DNA of 35,674 nucleotides. Source: Candidatus Babelota bacterium (GTDB lineage Bacteria; Babelota; Babeliae; Babelales; UASB340). The translations under genes and the position numbers were made by a program. The stretch covers positions 1 through 35,674 of the forward strand of contig WJIY01000042.1 in NCBI GenBank assembly GCA_014730005.1. Reading direction: 5' to 3'. Positions 26,642 to 35,536 of this stretch are shown piece after piece. Below the pieces are notes generated by a model that worked only from the letters and a program-made list of their open reading frames with translations, made no database searches and had not been told where the DNA came from. The stretch's first letter is position 1; the number at the start of each line of letters is the position of its first letter.

Positions 26642-27384
26642 TTTTTTATAGGTCGAATTGCAAAAGTTTGTGATTTTAAATATAACGGTGAAAGCTTATA
26701 TTTAAAATTCTCTTTTTTATTAGTTGATTGACTCCATTTATGTAGAGCTATTTTTGAAATTTGTTTAGCTGAACATACATCTTGGTTTATTATTATTGCA
26801 TTTTTTTTAAACTCATTCTCAATTAGATTTTGATAAAGTATTGCTCCATTTCCAACAAATGCGATTTTTTTATTTAAAAAATTACTTTTTAATTCTTTTA
26901 AAAGAGTATCTATTTTTTGATAAGTTTTTTTAGAGCATATTGTTTCTTGAATGTTTAATGAATCAGATAACTTGTTTATTAAAAAATAAACATCTTCATT
27001 ATAAGCATTTAGTAATGTAATTAAGATTTGTGGTGCAAAATTTGCATAAGAATTTTTTATTTTTATTAATGTTTCCTCACTTAAAGCATATAATCCATTT
27101 ATTCCAATTAAAGGTATCTTTGAGGCAAATGATATACCATTGACTGTTGTTATTGTAACTCTTAATGAAGTAAATGCTCCTGGACCTTGGTCGATACAAA
27201 TAAAATCTAAATTATTTAAATTAAATAATTTAGATTTTAAGATTTTGTCTATTAATGGAATTAGAAAAGAGCTTGCTTTTATATTTTTTTCATTAATTAT
27301 TTGTAAACAATTTGTATTTTGATATAACGCAAGTTCCAATTGATTATAACTTCCTTGGATACTTATAAATAGAGGAGGTTTCAT
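26638..27384 (-). CDS. tsaB: TsaB, tRNA t6A threonylcarbamoyl synthesis subunit
   Basis: Non-catalytic ASKHA-fold partner of TsaD in making the t6A modification at position 37 of ANN-decoding tRNAs. Signature: CIDQGPGAFTSLRV (63-76), matching the TsaB consensus GPGSFTGLR, and PLIGINGLYAL (91-101). The N terminus begins ISIQGSYNQLELAL in place of the usual D-T-S motif. 248 residues, near the normal 230. The gene contains a 39-bp near-perfect palindrome at 27201-27239. A zinc-ribbon gene ends 17 bp upstream on the same strand, and rsmE converges on it with overlapping stops. TsaD is encoded at 34248-35291; TsaC and TsaE are not in the window. Confidence 0.9.
   Translation of the reverse strand: MKPPLFISIQGSYNQLELALYQNTNCLQIINEKNIKASSFLIPLIDKILKSKLFNLNNLDFICIDQGPGAFTSLRVTITTVNGISFASKIPLIGINGLYALSEETLIKIKNSYANFAPQILITLLNAYNEDVYFLINKLSDSLNIQETICSKKTYQKIDTLLKELKSNFLNKKIAFVGNGAILYQNLIENEFKKNAIIINQDVCSAKQISKIALHKWSQSTNKKENFKYKLSPLYLKSQTFAIRPIKN
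27201..27239. repeat. 39-bp perfect inverted repeat inside tsaB
   Basis: Arms of 19 bp (27201-27219 and 27221-27239, TAAAATCTAAATTATTTAA and its complement) around a single central base, within tsaB codons 49-62 (encoding SKLFNLNNLDF). The repeat is AT-rich, but 19 consecutive paired positions inside a coding region are unlikely by chance. It could form an mRNA hairpin on either strand. Confidence 0.75.
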
Positions 27385-27401
27385 AATTTTTATTTTTTAA
27401 G

Positions 27402-27584
27402 TCAATCACCTTGTTTTTTTATTTTTTGTCGTTGATAAAAAATACTAAATGCATCATCTTTAATTGTATTTTCTTTTTTTTCGATGACTTTACCACAATT
27501 AAGACATTTCCAGCCCTCGAAATTTATGAAGTGATCGAAGAACGATTGCATAACCATTAAACCGTCGCACTTGGGACACTTCAT
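27402..27584 (-). CDS. Small zinc-ribbon protein
   Basis: 60 residues with two cysteine pairs, CPKC at 3-6 and CLNC at 27-30, forming a zinc ribbon. The MKCPKCDGLMV opening, W-K-C-L-N-C-G-K and a basic tail match a widespread family of tiny uncharacterised bacterial zinc-ribbon proteins. The Shine-Dalgarno TAAGGAGGGT is one of the strongest in the window, which argues for a real, well-translated gene. It is upstream of tsaB on the same strand (17-bp gap). Role unknown; such ribbons often bind nucleic acid or ribosomal partners. Confidence 0.72.
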   Translation of the reverse strand: MKCPKCDGLMVMQSFFDHFINFEGWKCLNCGKVIEKKENTIKDDAFSIFYQRQKIKKQGD

Positions 27585-27746
27585 AATATTTTACCCTCCT
27601 TAGCCAATTTATAAGCTTAAGCAAGCCTTTTTTAATAAAAAATATGTTAAGGCTTACATGTAATCCTTTTTATATAAACTTACCCCTTTTTTATATAATT
27701 GTAAAAGGTAACCATTTAAGCTTTTATTATGGGATAGTTTAAGAAC

Positions 27747-28160
27747 TTACAGATTTTTGAATGCTAGATTGTCTAAATAGCTTTGAAGAATGAAGGCCGC
27801 TGCAATAGAGTGACTTTTAAGTTTTTCTTCTTTTGTTTTAAAAGTTTTATTTTTTAATTGATCTGCTCGTTTGCTACTTAAACGTTCATCCCATAAAATC
27901 CAAGCAACTTTTGGAAATTTTTTTTCAAGTTCATTTTTTATTTTAACTGTTTTTTTTGTTTGTAGGCTTTCTGTTCCCTTGATTGTCTTTGGATGTCCTA
28001 CTATTATTGTACTAATATTTTTTTCAGAAATTATTGATTCCAAAAAATTCATTAAATTTTCTATACCTATTGTTTTATATGGTTTGCAAGTTATATTTAG
28101 AGAGTCTGAAATTGCTGTTCCAATCCATTTATCTCCAATATCTAAAGCTAATTTTTTCAT
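27747..28160 (-). CDS. ruvX: RuvX/YqgF-family RNase H-like nuclease, one catalytic residue altered
   Basis: YqgF family, with roles in processing pre-16S rRNA 5' ends and as a proposed Holliday-junction resolvase. LALDIGDKWIGTAISD (4-19) supplies the first catalytic Asp, IIVGHPKTIKGT the second strand, WDERLSSKRA (89-98) the conserved DER block. The last block normally reads x-D-x-x-A-A-x-x-I-L-Q; here it is SHSIAAAFILQSYLD with His at the Asp position. A single base (CAC versus GAC) separates the two. 137 residues, normal. It is divergent from polA. Activity may be reduced or altered. Confidence 0.88.
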   Translation of the reverse strand: MKKLALDIGDKWIGTAISDSLNITCKPYKTIGIENLMNFLESIISEKNISTIIVGHPKTIKGTESLQTKKTVKIKNELEKKFPKVAWILWDERLSSKRADQLKNKTFKTKEEKLKSHSIAAAFILQSYLDNLAFKNL

Positions 28161-28323
28161 AATTTAATAATCTTCATAAACGATAGTAATTCTTAATTAA
28201 ATTTAAAAATTATAAACAAATAAATTTTTAAATTTCTTATTTTATATTGTTTATTGTTTTTATGACGTTATTTTAATAAATTATATTTTAATTTGCGAAT
28301 AAATAAAAATTAAGGTTTTTAAT

Positions 28324-31116
28324 ATGCCGAAAATAAAAGAAGATGCTCTTTTTTTAATAGATGGTTCTTACATTTTATATAGATCTTATTATGGTTTGAG
28401 GTCTTTACAAACATCGAAGGGTATCCCGACACAGGCTATTTACGGTTTTTGTAGAACTATAAAAAAAATGATTGATGATTTTAATCCTCATAATATGATT
28501 TTAGTTTGGGATAGTAAAGGTAAAACATTTAGAAGTGAAATTTTTCAGGAATATAAAGCAACCAGAACAGCAGCACCAAGTGATCTTTTTGAGCAAAAAG
28601 AAGCGATAATGCGTTTTGCATATTTGATTGGATTAAAACAACTTTCTAAAGTTGGATTTGAAGCAGATGACATTATAAATTCGGTCGTACAAAATTTCAA
28701 AGATAGACAAATAATTATAGTTGGACCAGATAAAGATTTATATCAACTATTAACAGATGAAACTGTAATGATATTTGATTCTTTCAAAGATGAGTTGATT
28801 GATGCAAAGACTTTTGAAAAACAAAAAGGTTTTGGGCCAGAAAAAGTGGCGTTTTATTATTCATTATTAGGAGATGTTTCTGATAATATTCCTGGTGTTA
28901 GAAGTATCGGTAAAAAAACAGCGTCAGAGCTTGTGCAAAAATTTGATTCACTAGAAAATTTATATGAAAAAATTGATGTTATAAAAAAAGATCGGATTAA
29001 AAATTTGTTATTTGAAGGAAAAGATAATGCTTTTTTAAGTTTTAGGCTTTTTTCTTTAAAAAATTTTAAGATTAATTTGAAAGAAGAAGATTTTAGATTT
29101 GACAAGGAAAATTGGTCAAATGCAGCATCTTTTTTTAAGGAGTATGAATTTTTAAGTTTACTAAAAGATTTAAAGAAAAAATATGGTTTACCTGTGGAAA
29201 TGAGACAAGATGAAGCCAGGGAAAGACAATTATCAATATTGCAAGCCGAGGGTATAAGCGAAAAAGATGTTCAAGATGCGATTAAAAAAGCGAAAAAATG
29301 GAATTGTTATATAGTAAAGACTGTAGATGGGTTAAATAAAATTATTGAGTTGGCAAATAAAAAAAAAGAGCTTGCACTTGATACAGAAACTACAGGATTT
29401 AAACCATTACAAGATCAATTAGTTGGGATGTCTTTTTCTTTTAATAAAAAAGATGGTTATTATATTCCTTTTTCACATGAAGAAAATGGAGCCAAAGAGC
29501 AATTAAAAAGAAATTATGTTTTAAGTGCAATAGAACCCATTATGCATAATTTAAAAATAAAAAAAATTTTACATAATACGAAATTTGATCAATTGGTTCT
29601 TTTGCAATATGGAATTAATATAAAAAATATCAAATTTGATACGTTAATAGCAGCTAATTTATTGAGAAAGCAGGATTCTGAAAAAATTAATTTAAAAATT
29701 CTTTCAATAAGATATTTAGATGAACCGATGCAAACTTTTAAAGATATTTTGGGTAAACATAAAAAGTTTAATCATGTTCCTATACAACGAGCAGCAGAAT
29801 ACGCAGCTCACGATGCTTTGCAGACTTTTAAATTAAGATCTGTTTTAGAAAAGAAATTGAATAAATATAAAAAAGTAAAAAAAATTTTCAATGATTTAGA
29901 AATGCCAATTTCGCAGGTTCTTTTGAGAATGGAATTAAAAGGCATATTATTAGATGTTGATCGGTTAAAAGAGATTGGGGAAAATATAAATAAAGATTTG
30001 AAAAAGATAAAACAAAAAATTTATGCGGCAATTGAATATAAAAAAAAGTTTCAAAATATAAATTTGAATTCACCGCAACAAATAGAAAAGCTTTTATTTG
30101 AAGAATTAAAACTTCCAGTCTTAAAAAAAAGTGGAAAGGGGCAACGTTCAACAGAACATGAAGTTTTGTTAGAACTTAGTAAGATAAATCCTATTCCTGG
30201 CATGATAATAAAATATAGAGAATATTTTAAATTAAAAAATACATATGTTGAACCTTTAATAAAACAAGTTAATCCAAATACAAATAGAATACATACATCT
30301 TTTAGTCAGATTATGGTAGCGACAGGTAGGATTTCTAGCGCTAATCCTAATTTGCAAAATATTCCAGTTATATCTGAACATGGGATTAAAATTCGTTCTG
30401 CTTTTATTGCGCCGCGGGGACATAGATTTTTATCTGCAGATTATTCGCAAATTGATTTGCGTTCATTAGCGCATCTTTCTGGTGATAAAAAGTTAAAAGA
30501 GGCTTTTTTGCACAATATAGATATTCATGCACAAACGGCGAGCCAGATTTTTGGTATTCCATTAAATAAAGTCACAAATAAAGAAAGACAACTTGGAAAG
30601 CGTATAAATTTTGGAATAATATATGGTTTGACACCTTTTGGTTTAGCAAAGGATTTAAATATTAAAACAAGCGAGGCAAAAGATTATATAGAAAAATATT
30701 TTGAAAATTACAAAGGTGTTACCGCATGGATAGAAAAAACAATTGCATTTGCACATGATAAAGGATTTGTTGAAACTTGGATGGGACGACGTAGATATAT
30801 TCCTGCAATTAAGGAAAAAAATAAAATGTTGTATGAAGCGGCAAAAAGAATAGCAATCAATACTCCTGTCCAAGGTACTTCGGCTGAGATATTAAAATTG
30901 GCTATGATTGCTATTGATAAAGAGTTATCAAAAAATGATTTAGATGCTTTTATGGTATTGCAGATTCATGATGAAGTAATTATAGAATTCGATATGTATG
31001 AAACTGATAAAATCGAAAAAATTGTTAAAAAATGCATGAAAAGTGTTGTTAATTTGAAAGTACCCTTAGATGTTTCTTTAAGAATTGGTAAAAATTGGGA
31101 AAAAATTAGTAAATAA
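28324..31116 (+). CDS. polA: DNA polymerase I
   Basis: Okazaki-fragment maturation and repair polymerase. 930 residues with three working domains. 5' nuclease (about 5-290): Asp13, EADD (113-116), Asp136 in GPDKD and GDVSDNIPG (183-191). 3'-5' proofreading exonuclease (about 330-515): LALDTETTGF with Asp353 and Glu355, FDT (438-440) and the HDALQTF block (496-502), all acidic residues kept, so proofreading is probably active. Polymerase: motif A LSADYSQIDLRS (703-714, Asp706), the O-helix RQLGKRINFGIIYGL (755-769) with Phe763 at the ddNTP-discrimination site, and motif C QIHDEV (880-885). The gene begins in a divergent region shared with ruvX. Confidence 0.98.
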   Translation: MPKIKEDALFLIDGSYILYRSYYGLRSLQTSKGIPTQAIYGFCRTIKKMIDDFNPHNMILVWDSKGKTFRSEIFQEYKATRTAAPSDLFEQKEAIMRFAYLIGLKQLSKVGFEADDIINSVVQNFKDRQIIIVGPDKDLYQLLTDETVMIFDSFKDELIDAKTFEKQKGFGPEKVAFYYSLLGDVSDNIPGVRSIGKKTASELVQKFDSLENLYEKIDVIKKDRIKNLLFEGKDNAFLSFRLFSLKNFKINLKEEDFRFDKENWSNAASFFKEYEFLSLLKDLKKKYGLPVEMRQDEARERQLSILQAEGISEKDVQDAIKKAKKWNCYIVKTVDGLNKIIELANKKKELALDTETTGFKPLQDQLVGMSFSFNKKDGYYIPFSHEENGAKEQLKRNYVLSAIEPIMHNLKIKKILHNTKFDQLVLLQYGINIKNIKFDTLIAANLLRKQDSEKINLKILSIRYLDEPMQTFKDILGKHKKFNHVPIQRAAEYAAHDALQTFKLRSVLEKKLNKYKKVKKIFNDLEMPISQVLLRMELKGILLDVDRLKEIGENINKDLKKIKQKIYAAIEYKKKFQNINLNSPQQIEKLLFEELKLPVLKKSGKGQRSTEHEVLLELSKINPIPGMIIKYREYFKLKNTYVEPLIKQVNPNTNRIHTSFSQIMVATGRISSANPNLQNIPVISEHGIKIRSAFIAPRGHRFLSADYSQIDLRSLAHLSGDKKLKEAFLHNIDIHAQTASQIFGIPLNKVTNKERQLGKRINFGIIYGLTPFGLAKDLNIKTSEAKDYIEKYFENYKGVTAWIEKTIAFAHDKGFVETWMGRRRYIPAIKEKNKMLYEAAKRIAINTPVQGTSAEILKLAMIAIDKELSKNDLDAFMVLQIHDEVIIEFDMYETDKIEKIVKKCMKSVVNLKVPLDVSLRIGKNWEKISK

Positions 31117-31265
31117 GTTTTGACTTTTATTTAAAAAAAAGGCAAAATAATGGTGTCTTAGAGGTTAGAATTGAAAAAACTTCGCAGAAGTAGTCTTTTA
31201 TAAAATTTAAAGAATTCGTATTTAAAAGTATTTTAATTAATGTTGATCATTTGTAAGGAATATTC

Positions 31266-31523
31266 ATGGCAACTAGTAAAAGTGGTGGTTCTACTAGTAA
31301 CGGTCGCGATAGCCAAAGTAAACGTTTAGGTTGTAAGCGTTTTGGAGGTCAAAGAGTTACTTGCGGACAAATTTTAATTAGACAGAGAGGTGCCAAGATT
31401 CATCCAGGAAAAGGTGTTAAAAGAGGCGGTGATTGCACATTATTTGCAATTAAAGATGGTTTTGTTAAGTTTCATACAGGTTTAAAACGAAGAAAATTTG
31501 TTTCTGTAGTGGATGAGATATAG
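31266..31523 (+). CDS. rpmA: 50S ribosomal protein L27
   Basis: 85-residue bL27, whose N-terminal tail reaches the peptidyl-transferase centre. The family blocks [33 protein letters not shown] and [12 protein letters not shown] are clear. The start follows AAGGAA. There is no N-terminal extension of the cleaved type seen in Firmicutes. The usual partner rplU (L21) is not upstream; polA ends 149 bp before it. The gap holds a short hairpin ACTTC-GCA-GAAGT near 31179-31191, followed by a T run, which may end polA transcription. Confidence 0.97.
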   Translation: MATSKSGGSTSNGRDSQSKRLGCKRFGGQRVTCGQILIRQRGAKIHPGKGVKRGGDCTLFAIKDGFVKFHTGLKRRKFVSVVDEI

Positions 31524-31589
31524 TAATATGTTTGTTTTAATGAAGTTATGTAATGAGATTTTTAAAGGGATGAGTAGTTAGGAATAATC

Positions 31590-32462
31590 ATGATAAATTT
31601 CTTAAAATATCGTTATTTTTGTTTTGCTTTATCTGTAGCTTTTTTATTGGTAGGTTTGATTGCATATTTTATTAAAGGTGGCTTTACCTATCATATTGAT
31701 TTTTCTGGTGGAGCTGAATTACGTATATCTTTTGAAAATAAAATTGATATCTCAAAAGTAAGAAAAGCAATGTCGGAAAAAGGATGGAAAAATTTTGTTA
31801 TACAAAGTATTGGTAATCAAGGTAAAGAGTTTATTGTCCGTGTTGGTAGTAAAAGTTTAGAAGGACTTGAAAACAAATTTAAAAAAGATATAGACAGTGC
31901 AACGCCTGGAAATAAAATGACTATTAAAAACATCGATTGGGTTGGTGCAGAAGTTGGTAGTGACATGCAGAAAAATGCAATTTTTGCAGTCTTATTATCT
32001 CTTTTGGTTATTTTATTATACATTTCTATTCGTTCTAAATATGCTTATGCAATAGGAGCAGTGGTTGCAATTGCACATGATATTTTAGCTGTTTTAGTTT
32101 TTTTATTACTTGTTGGTGAGCCTATTTCATTATCTGTAGTGGCTGCTTTGTTAGCAATTTTGGGTTATTCTCTTAATGATACAATAGTAATATTTAGTAG
32201 AATAAAAGAAAATTTAATTAAAATGAGAGGTGATTCAATTTATCAAATTGCGAATGTAAGTTTGAATCAAACTTTTACTAGAACCATACGGACCAGTATT
32301 TCAACACTTTTAGCGGTGGGTTCATTTTATATATTTGGGGGTGAAACTTTAAGAGGATTTGCTTTAGCTATGATTGCTGGTACCATTATTGGTACGTATT
32401 CATCTATTTATATTGCAAGTCCTGTAATGTTATCAATTATTTCATTTAAAAACCTGAAGTAA
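31590..32462 (+). CDS. secF: SecF protein-export membrane protein
   Basis: Part of SecDF, which uses ion flow to pull preproteins through the Sec channel. Six membrane segments are visible (about 10-28, 131-147, 152-175, 180-197, 235-250, 255-285) with the large periplasmic P1-like loop between the first two. Signatures: YHIDFSGGAELRISF (34-48) and GYSLNDTIVIFSRIKENL (192-209). 290 residues, normal. SecD usually lies directly upstream; here it is absent and rpmA takes its place, so SecD must be elsewhere. SecDF systems can use Na+ or H+, which is relevant beside a predicted Na+-type ATP synthase. Confidence 0.95.
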   Translation: MINFLKYRYFCFALSVAFLLVGLIAYFIKGGFTYHIDFSGGAELRISFENKIDISKVRKAMSEKGWKNFVIQSIGNQGKEFIVRVGSKSLEGLENKFKKDIDSATPGNKMTIKNIDWVGAEVGSDMQKNAIFAVLLSLLVILLYISIRSKYAYAIGAVVAIAHDILAVLVFLLLVGEPISLSVVAALLAILGYSLNDTIVIFSRIKENLIKMRGDSIYQIANVSLNQTFTRTIRTSISTLLAVGSFYIFGGETLRGFALAMIAGTIIGTYSSIYIASPVMLSIISFKNLK

Positions 32463-32721
32463 GATAAAGTTTAGGTTAAAATAAAAATTTGTTGAAAAAA
32501 TAAATTATAATTAAATACCTTATTTTTTTTTGATAATTTTATATCATAAATTAAGTTTTCCTTAATCCTTAAATTGAGAGTTTCTCTGGATATATTAATA
32601 GGTTGTTTAGTATTTTTTTATTTTTTTAATATTTAATTGAAGTTTAACGTATAAATTAATGTAAGAATGAGTTTTTTATTAAAATTTTCTTGGTAACAAT
32701 TTAAAATTTTTTAGAATAATT

Positions 32722-34242
32722 ATGGAAACTAATAAAGATAAAAATGTAATAAAGAGGGGAAATATAAAAAAAAGATCAGGGAGTAGGTTTAATGATAAAG
32801 GAATTAAAATTGCTGGAGGTAAAAATTACATGACTAAAAAGGATGATTCTTTAAAAAGAAAAGATGATAATGTTCAAAATAGAAATAATAATAATGCAAG
32901 AACGCGGTATAATAATAAAATAGAAAATAAGAAAAATAGTAGCGATATTAAAGATATAACAAATAAAGAGCATGTTTCTAAAACATCAATAAATGTTCAA
33001 GAATTAAAAGAAATGCCTATTACCGAATTGATAAAATATGCACAAAAATTGGGTATACCAGAGGTATCAGCTTTAAAAAAACAAGAGATTATTTTTAAAA
33101 TTTTAGAATTACAATCTGATAGGAAGATTGAAATATATGGAGAGGGAATATTAGAAAGATTACCCGACGGATTTGGTTTTTTGAGGTCACCTAAATTTAA
33201 TTATGTACCAGGTCCTGATGATATATATGTATCTCCTATTCATATAAAAAGATTTGCCTTAAAAACGGGAGATGTTATTAAGGGAACTTTAAGAAAACCA
33301 AAAGATGGCGAAAAGTATTTTGCACTTAATAGAATTGAAAGTGTTAATTTTCAATCACCGATGCAAACTTTTAATAAAACAGTTTTTGAAAATTTAACTC
33401 CTATTTTTCCAAACGAAAAATTTGATTTAGAGGGTCCCCCATCAGTTATTTCGACACGAATTATGGATATGTTAACACCAATTGGTAAGGGTCAACGTGC
33501 AATGATTGTTGCTCCTCCAAGAACGGGTAAAACAACCTTATTAAAAGAGATTGCTAATACTATTTCTATGAATCATCCTAAAGTTATAATGATGTTATTG
33601 TTAATTGATGAACGACCTGAAGAAGTTACAGATATGCAACGAAGTGTAAATGCTGAGGTTGTTAGTTCAACCTTTGATGAGTATGCTACAAGACATGTGC
33701 AAGTTGCTGAAATTGTTTTAGAAAAAGCAAAACGACTTGTGGAATATGGTCATGATGTTGTTATTTTACTTGATTCTCTTACTCGTTTGGCTCGTGCTTA
33801 TAATACATTAGCGCCAGCTTCAGGTAGAGTTTTGAGTGGCGGTATTGATGCAACAGCTTTACAAAAACCAAAAAGATTTTTTGGTGCTGCTAGAAATATT
33901 GAAGAAGGTGGTTCCTTGACAATAATAGCAACAGCACTTGTTGAAACCGGTTCAAGAATGGATGAAGTTATTTTTGAAGAATTTAAAGGAACTGGTAACA
34001 TGGAAATTCATCTTACTCGCAAGCTTTCTAATAGAAGAATTTATCCAGCATTTGATTTACAAAGTTCAGGAACGCGTCGTGAAGAATTGTTGTTACATGA
34101 AGATGGTGTAAAAAAGATGTGGGTACTTCAGAAATTATTAGGCACAATGAATACTGTTGAAGGAATGGAATTTTTGATTGATAAAATCAAAAAGACTAAG
34201 ACAAATGAAGAATTCTGGAAATTAATGAGTAAGAAGAAATAA
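32722..34242 (+). CDS. rho: Transcription termination factor Rho
   Basis: Hexameric RNA helicase that ends transcripts. The N-terminal 90 residues are lysine-, asparagine- and arginine-rich and look disordered, an extension absent from E. coli Rho but common in other phyla. Then the Rho N-terminal helices (about 92-130), the cold-shock RNA-binding domain ([17 protein letters not shown], 139-155; GPDDIYVS, 164-171), Walker [10 protein letters not shown] (264-272), Walker [11 protein letters not shown] (346-355), and the Q and R loops GRVLSGGID (368-376) and GTGNMEIHL. 506 residues. A 259-bp gap upstream may hold an autoregulated leader, but no clear structure was found in it. tsaD starts 5 bp downstream, so they form an operon. 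Confidence 0.97.
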   Translation: METNKDKNVIKRGNIKKRSGSRFNDKGIKIAGGKNYMTKKDDSLKRKDDNVQNRNNNNARTRYNNKIENKKNSSDIKDITNKEHVSKTSINVQELKEMPITELIKYAQKLGIPEVSALKKQEIIFKILELQSDRKIEIYGEGILERLPDGFGFLRSPKFNYVPGPDDIYVSPIHIKRFALKTGDVIKGTLRKPKDGEKYFALNRIESVNFQSPMQTFNKTVFENLTPIFPNEKFDLEGPPSVISTRIMDMLTPIGKGQRAMIVAPPRTGKTTLLKEIANTISMNHPKVIMMLLLIDERPEEVTDMQRSVNAEVVSSTFDEYATRHVQVAEIVLEKAKRLVEYGHDVVILLDSLTRLARAYNTLAPASGRVLSGGIDATALQKPKRFFGAARNIEEGGSLTIIATALVETGSRMDEVIFEEFKGTGNMEIHLTRKLSNRRIYPAFDLQSSGTRREELLLHEDGVKKMWVLQKLLGTMNTVEGMEFLIDKIKKTKTNEEFWKLMSKKK

Positions 34243-34247
34243 TAAAT

Positions 34248-35291
34248 ATGTGCATTATTTTAGGCATAGAAACTTCTTGTGATGAAACAGCAGCAGCCGT
34301 CTATGATTTTAAAAATAGACGGCTGCTGTCAAATGAAGTATTTTCTCAAATAAAATTACATGAAATATATGGAGGAGTTGTTCCTGAAATTGCCTCGCGT
34401 TCGCATTTAGAAAAAATCGATATAATAATTCAGCAAGCATTAAATAAATCTAATAAAAATTTAGAAAAAATTGATTATATAGCTGTTACGACAACTCCAG
34501 GCTTGGTGGGGTCACTTTTAATTGGTATTTGTTTTGCAAAAGCGTTAGTTTATGCAAAAAATAAAAAAATAATAGCTGTAAATCATTTAGAAGGACATGT
34601 GTTTTCATCTTGTTTAAAAGATGATTTTTCTACAATCAATGTAGAATTTCCACACATATCTCTTTTAGTTTCAGGAGGCAATTCTGCATTTTATTTGGTT
34701 GATGATTTTGGAAAATATAAGGTTATTGGTCAAACATTAGATGATGCTGCGGGTGAAGCTTTTGATAAAATTGCAAAAATAATTGGTTTTGGATATCCAG
34801 GTGGAGCAAAAATTGAACAGGCAGCTGCGGAAGTTGGATTTAAGGATTTTTTTCATTATCCGAGATTAAAAAATATAAATAAAGATTTAAATTTAAGTTT
34901 TTCAGGTTTAAAAACGGCTGTTCTTTATGATTTAGTCAAACGAAATGCTTATAATTTACAAGATGGACCAGTTTGGGAAAATTTAACTATGGAATTACAA
35001 AATAAAGTTTCAAGCTCTCTTTTGGTTTGTATTGGCGATATTTTTGAGACAAAACTTAAATTGGCGTTTAAATTATATCCAGGCGTTAAAGCATTTACTT
35101 TTGTTGGAGGAGTTGCTTGTAATAAATATCTTGTTAAAAGATTACAAGGTATTTGCCAGAAATATAATAAAAGATTTATAAGTCCTCCGTGTAAATTTTG
35201 TGGAGATAATGCTGCTATGATTGCCTTTGTTGCAGGATATAAATCTTACAAAAATGAATTTTCTCCTTTGACATTAGATGTTTTAAAATAA
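34248..35291 (+). CDS. tsaD: TsaD, tRNA t6A threonylcarbamoyltransferase
   Basis: Catalytic subunit that transfers threonylcarbamoyl to A37 of tRNA. ASKHA fold: GIETSCDETAAAV (6-18), the metal-binding H-x3-H in NHLEGH (112-117), LVSGGNSAF, GEAFDKIAK, the block GGAKIEQ, and FVGGVACNKYL near the C terminus. 347 residues, normal. It begins 5 bp after rho. Codons 15-27 hold a strong GC-rich hairpin (34291-34328). Its partner TsaB is encoded about 7 kb to the left. It converges on the truncated minus-strand gene at the right edge. Confidence 0.97.
   Translation: MCIILGIETSCDETAAAVYDFKNRRLLSNEVFSQIKLHEIYGGVVPEIASRSHLEKIDIIIQQALNKSNKNLEKIDYIAVTTTPGLVGSLLIGICFAKALVYAKNKKIIAVNHLEGHVFSSCLKDDFSTINVEFPHISLLVSGGNSAFYLVDDFGKYKVIGQTLDDAAGEAFDKIAKIIGFGYPGGAKIEQAAAEVGFKDFFHYPRLKNINKDLNLSFSGLKTAVLYDLVKRNAYNLQDGPVWENLTMELQNKVSSSLLVCIGDIFETKLKLAFKLYPGVKAFTFVGGVACNKYLVKRLQGICQKYNKRFISPPCKFCGDNAAMIAFVAGYKSYKNEFSPLTLDVLK
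34291..34328 (+). repeat. GC-rich hairpin in the first codons of tsaD
   Basis: A 14-bp perfect stem CAGCAGCCGTCTAT (34291-34304) / ATAGACGGCTGCTG (34315-34328) with a 10-nt loop, about 40 nt into tsaD and 49 nt after the rho stop. The stem is about 57% GC in a genome that is mostly A and T. It may slow translation of tsaD or protect the rho message end. Confidence 0.8.
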
Positions 35292-35315
35292 AATTCGATA
35301 AAAAAATATTTATAA

Positions 35316-35530
35316 TTAACACAAACTCGTAATGTTTTGCAAAATAAATAAACTGTAGAGTTATAAACCTACTTTTCCTGAATGATTTTGCAAACATCAT
35401 ATTCCTGGATTCATCTGTTTTCACAAAAACTATGATGGACAAGCGGATAAAACTTTGCATTCGATATAATCTTTTGATACGTTTATGAAAAGCAAAATTA
35501 CTCAGAATGAACGAGTAAGAAAATTGCATT
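35316..35530 (+). repeat. Intergenic repeat element, copy B
   Basis: Same-orientation relative of 17611-17867, about 215 bp, between the converging tsaD and the truncated gene. It shares the opening TTAAC-CAAAC, TTATAAA, CCTGAATGATTTTGCAAA, AAAACTATGATGGA, and AGCAAAATTACTCAGAATG. Arms 35376-35391 and 35492-35507 pair at 14 of 16 positions. An outer ACTCGT/ACGAGT (35325-35330 / 35511-35516) pair also exists. A 104-codon minus-strand frame crosses it but looks incidental. Confidence 0.55.
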
Positions 35531-35536
35531 TAAGTA

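Noticed and set aside
27623-27655. AAGCCTT/AAGGCTT inverted repeat downstream of ruvX
   Set aside because: Only 7 bp with a 19-nt loop and no U tract; not convincing as a terminator or operator.
28199-28235. 13-bp AT-only inverted repeat between ruvX and polA
   Set aside because: Only A and T, between divergent promoters; could easily arise by chance at this composition.
35215-35529. 104-codon minus-strand frame over the tsaD end and repeat copy B
   Set aside because: It overlaps the tsaD coding end and the repeat; composition is not protein-like, and the truncated gene at 35537 explains the minus-strand coding better.
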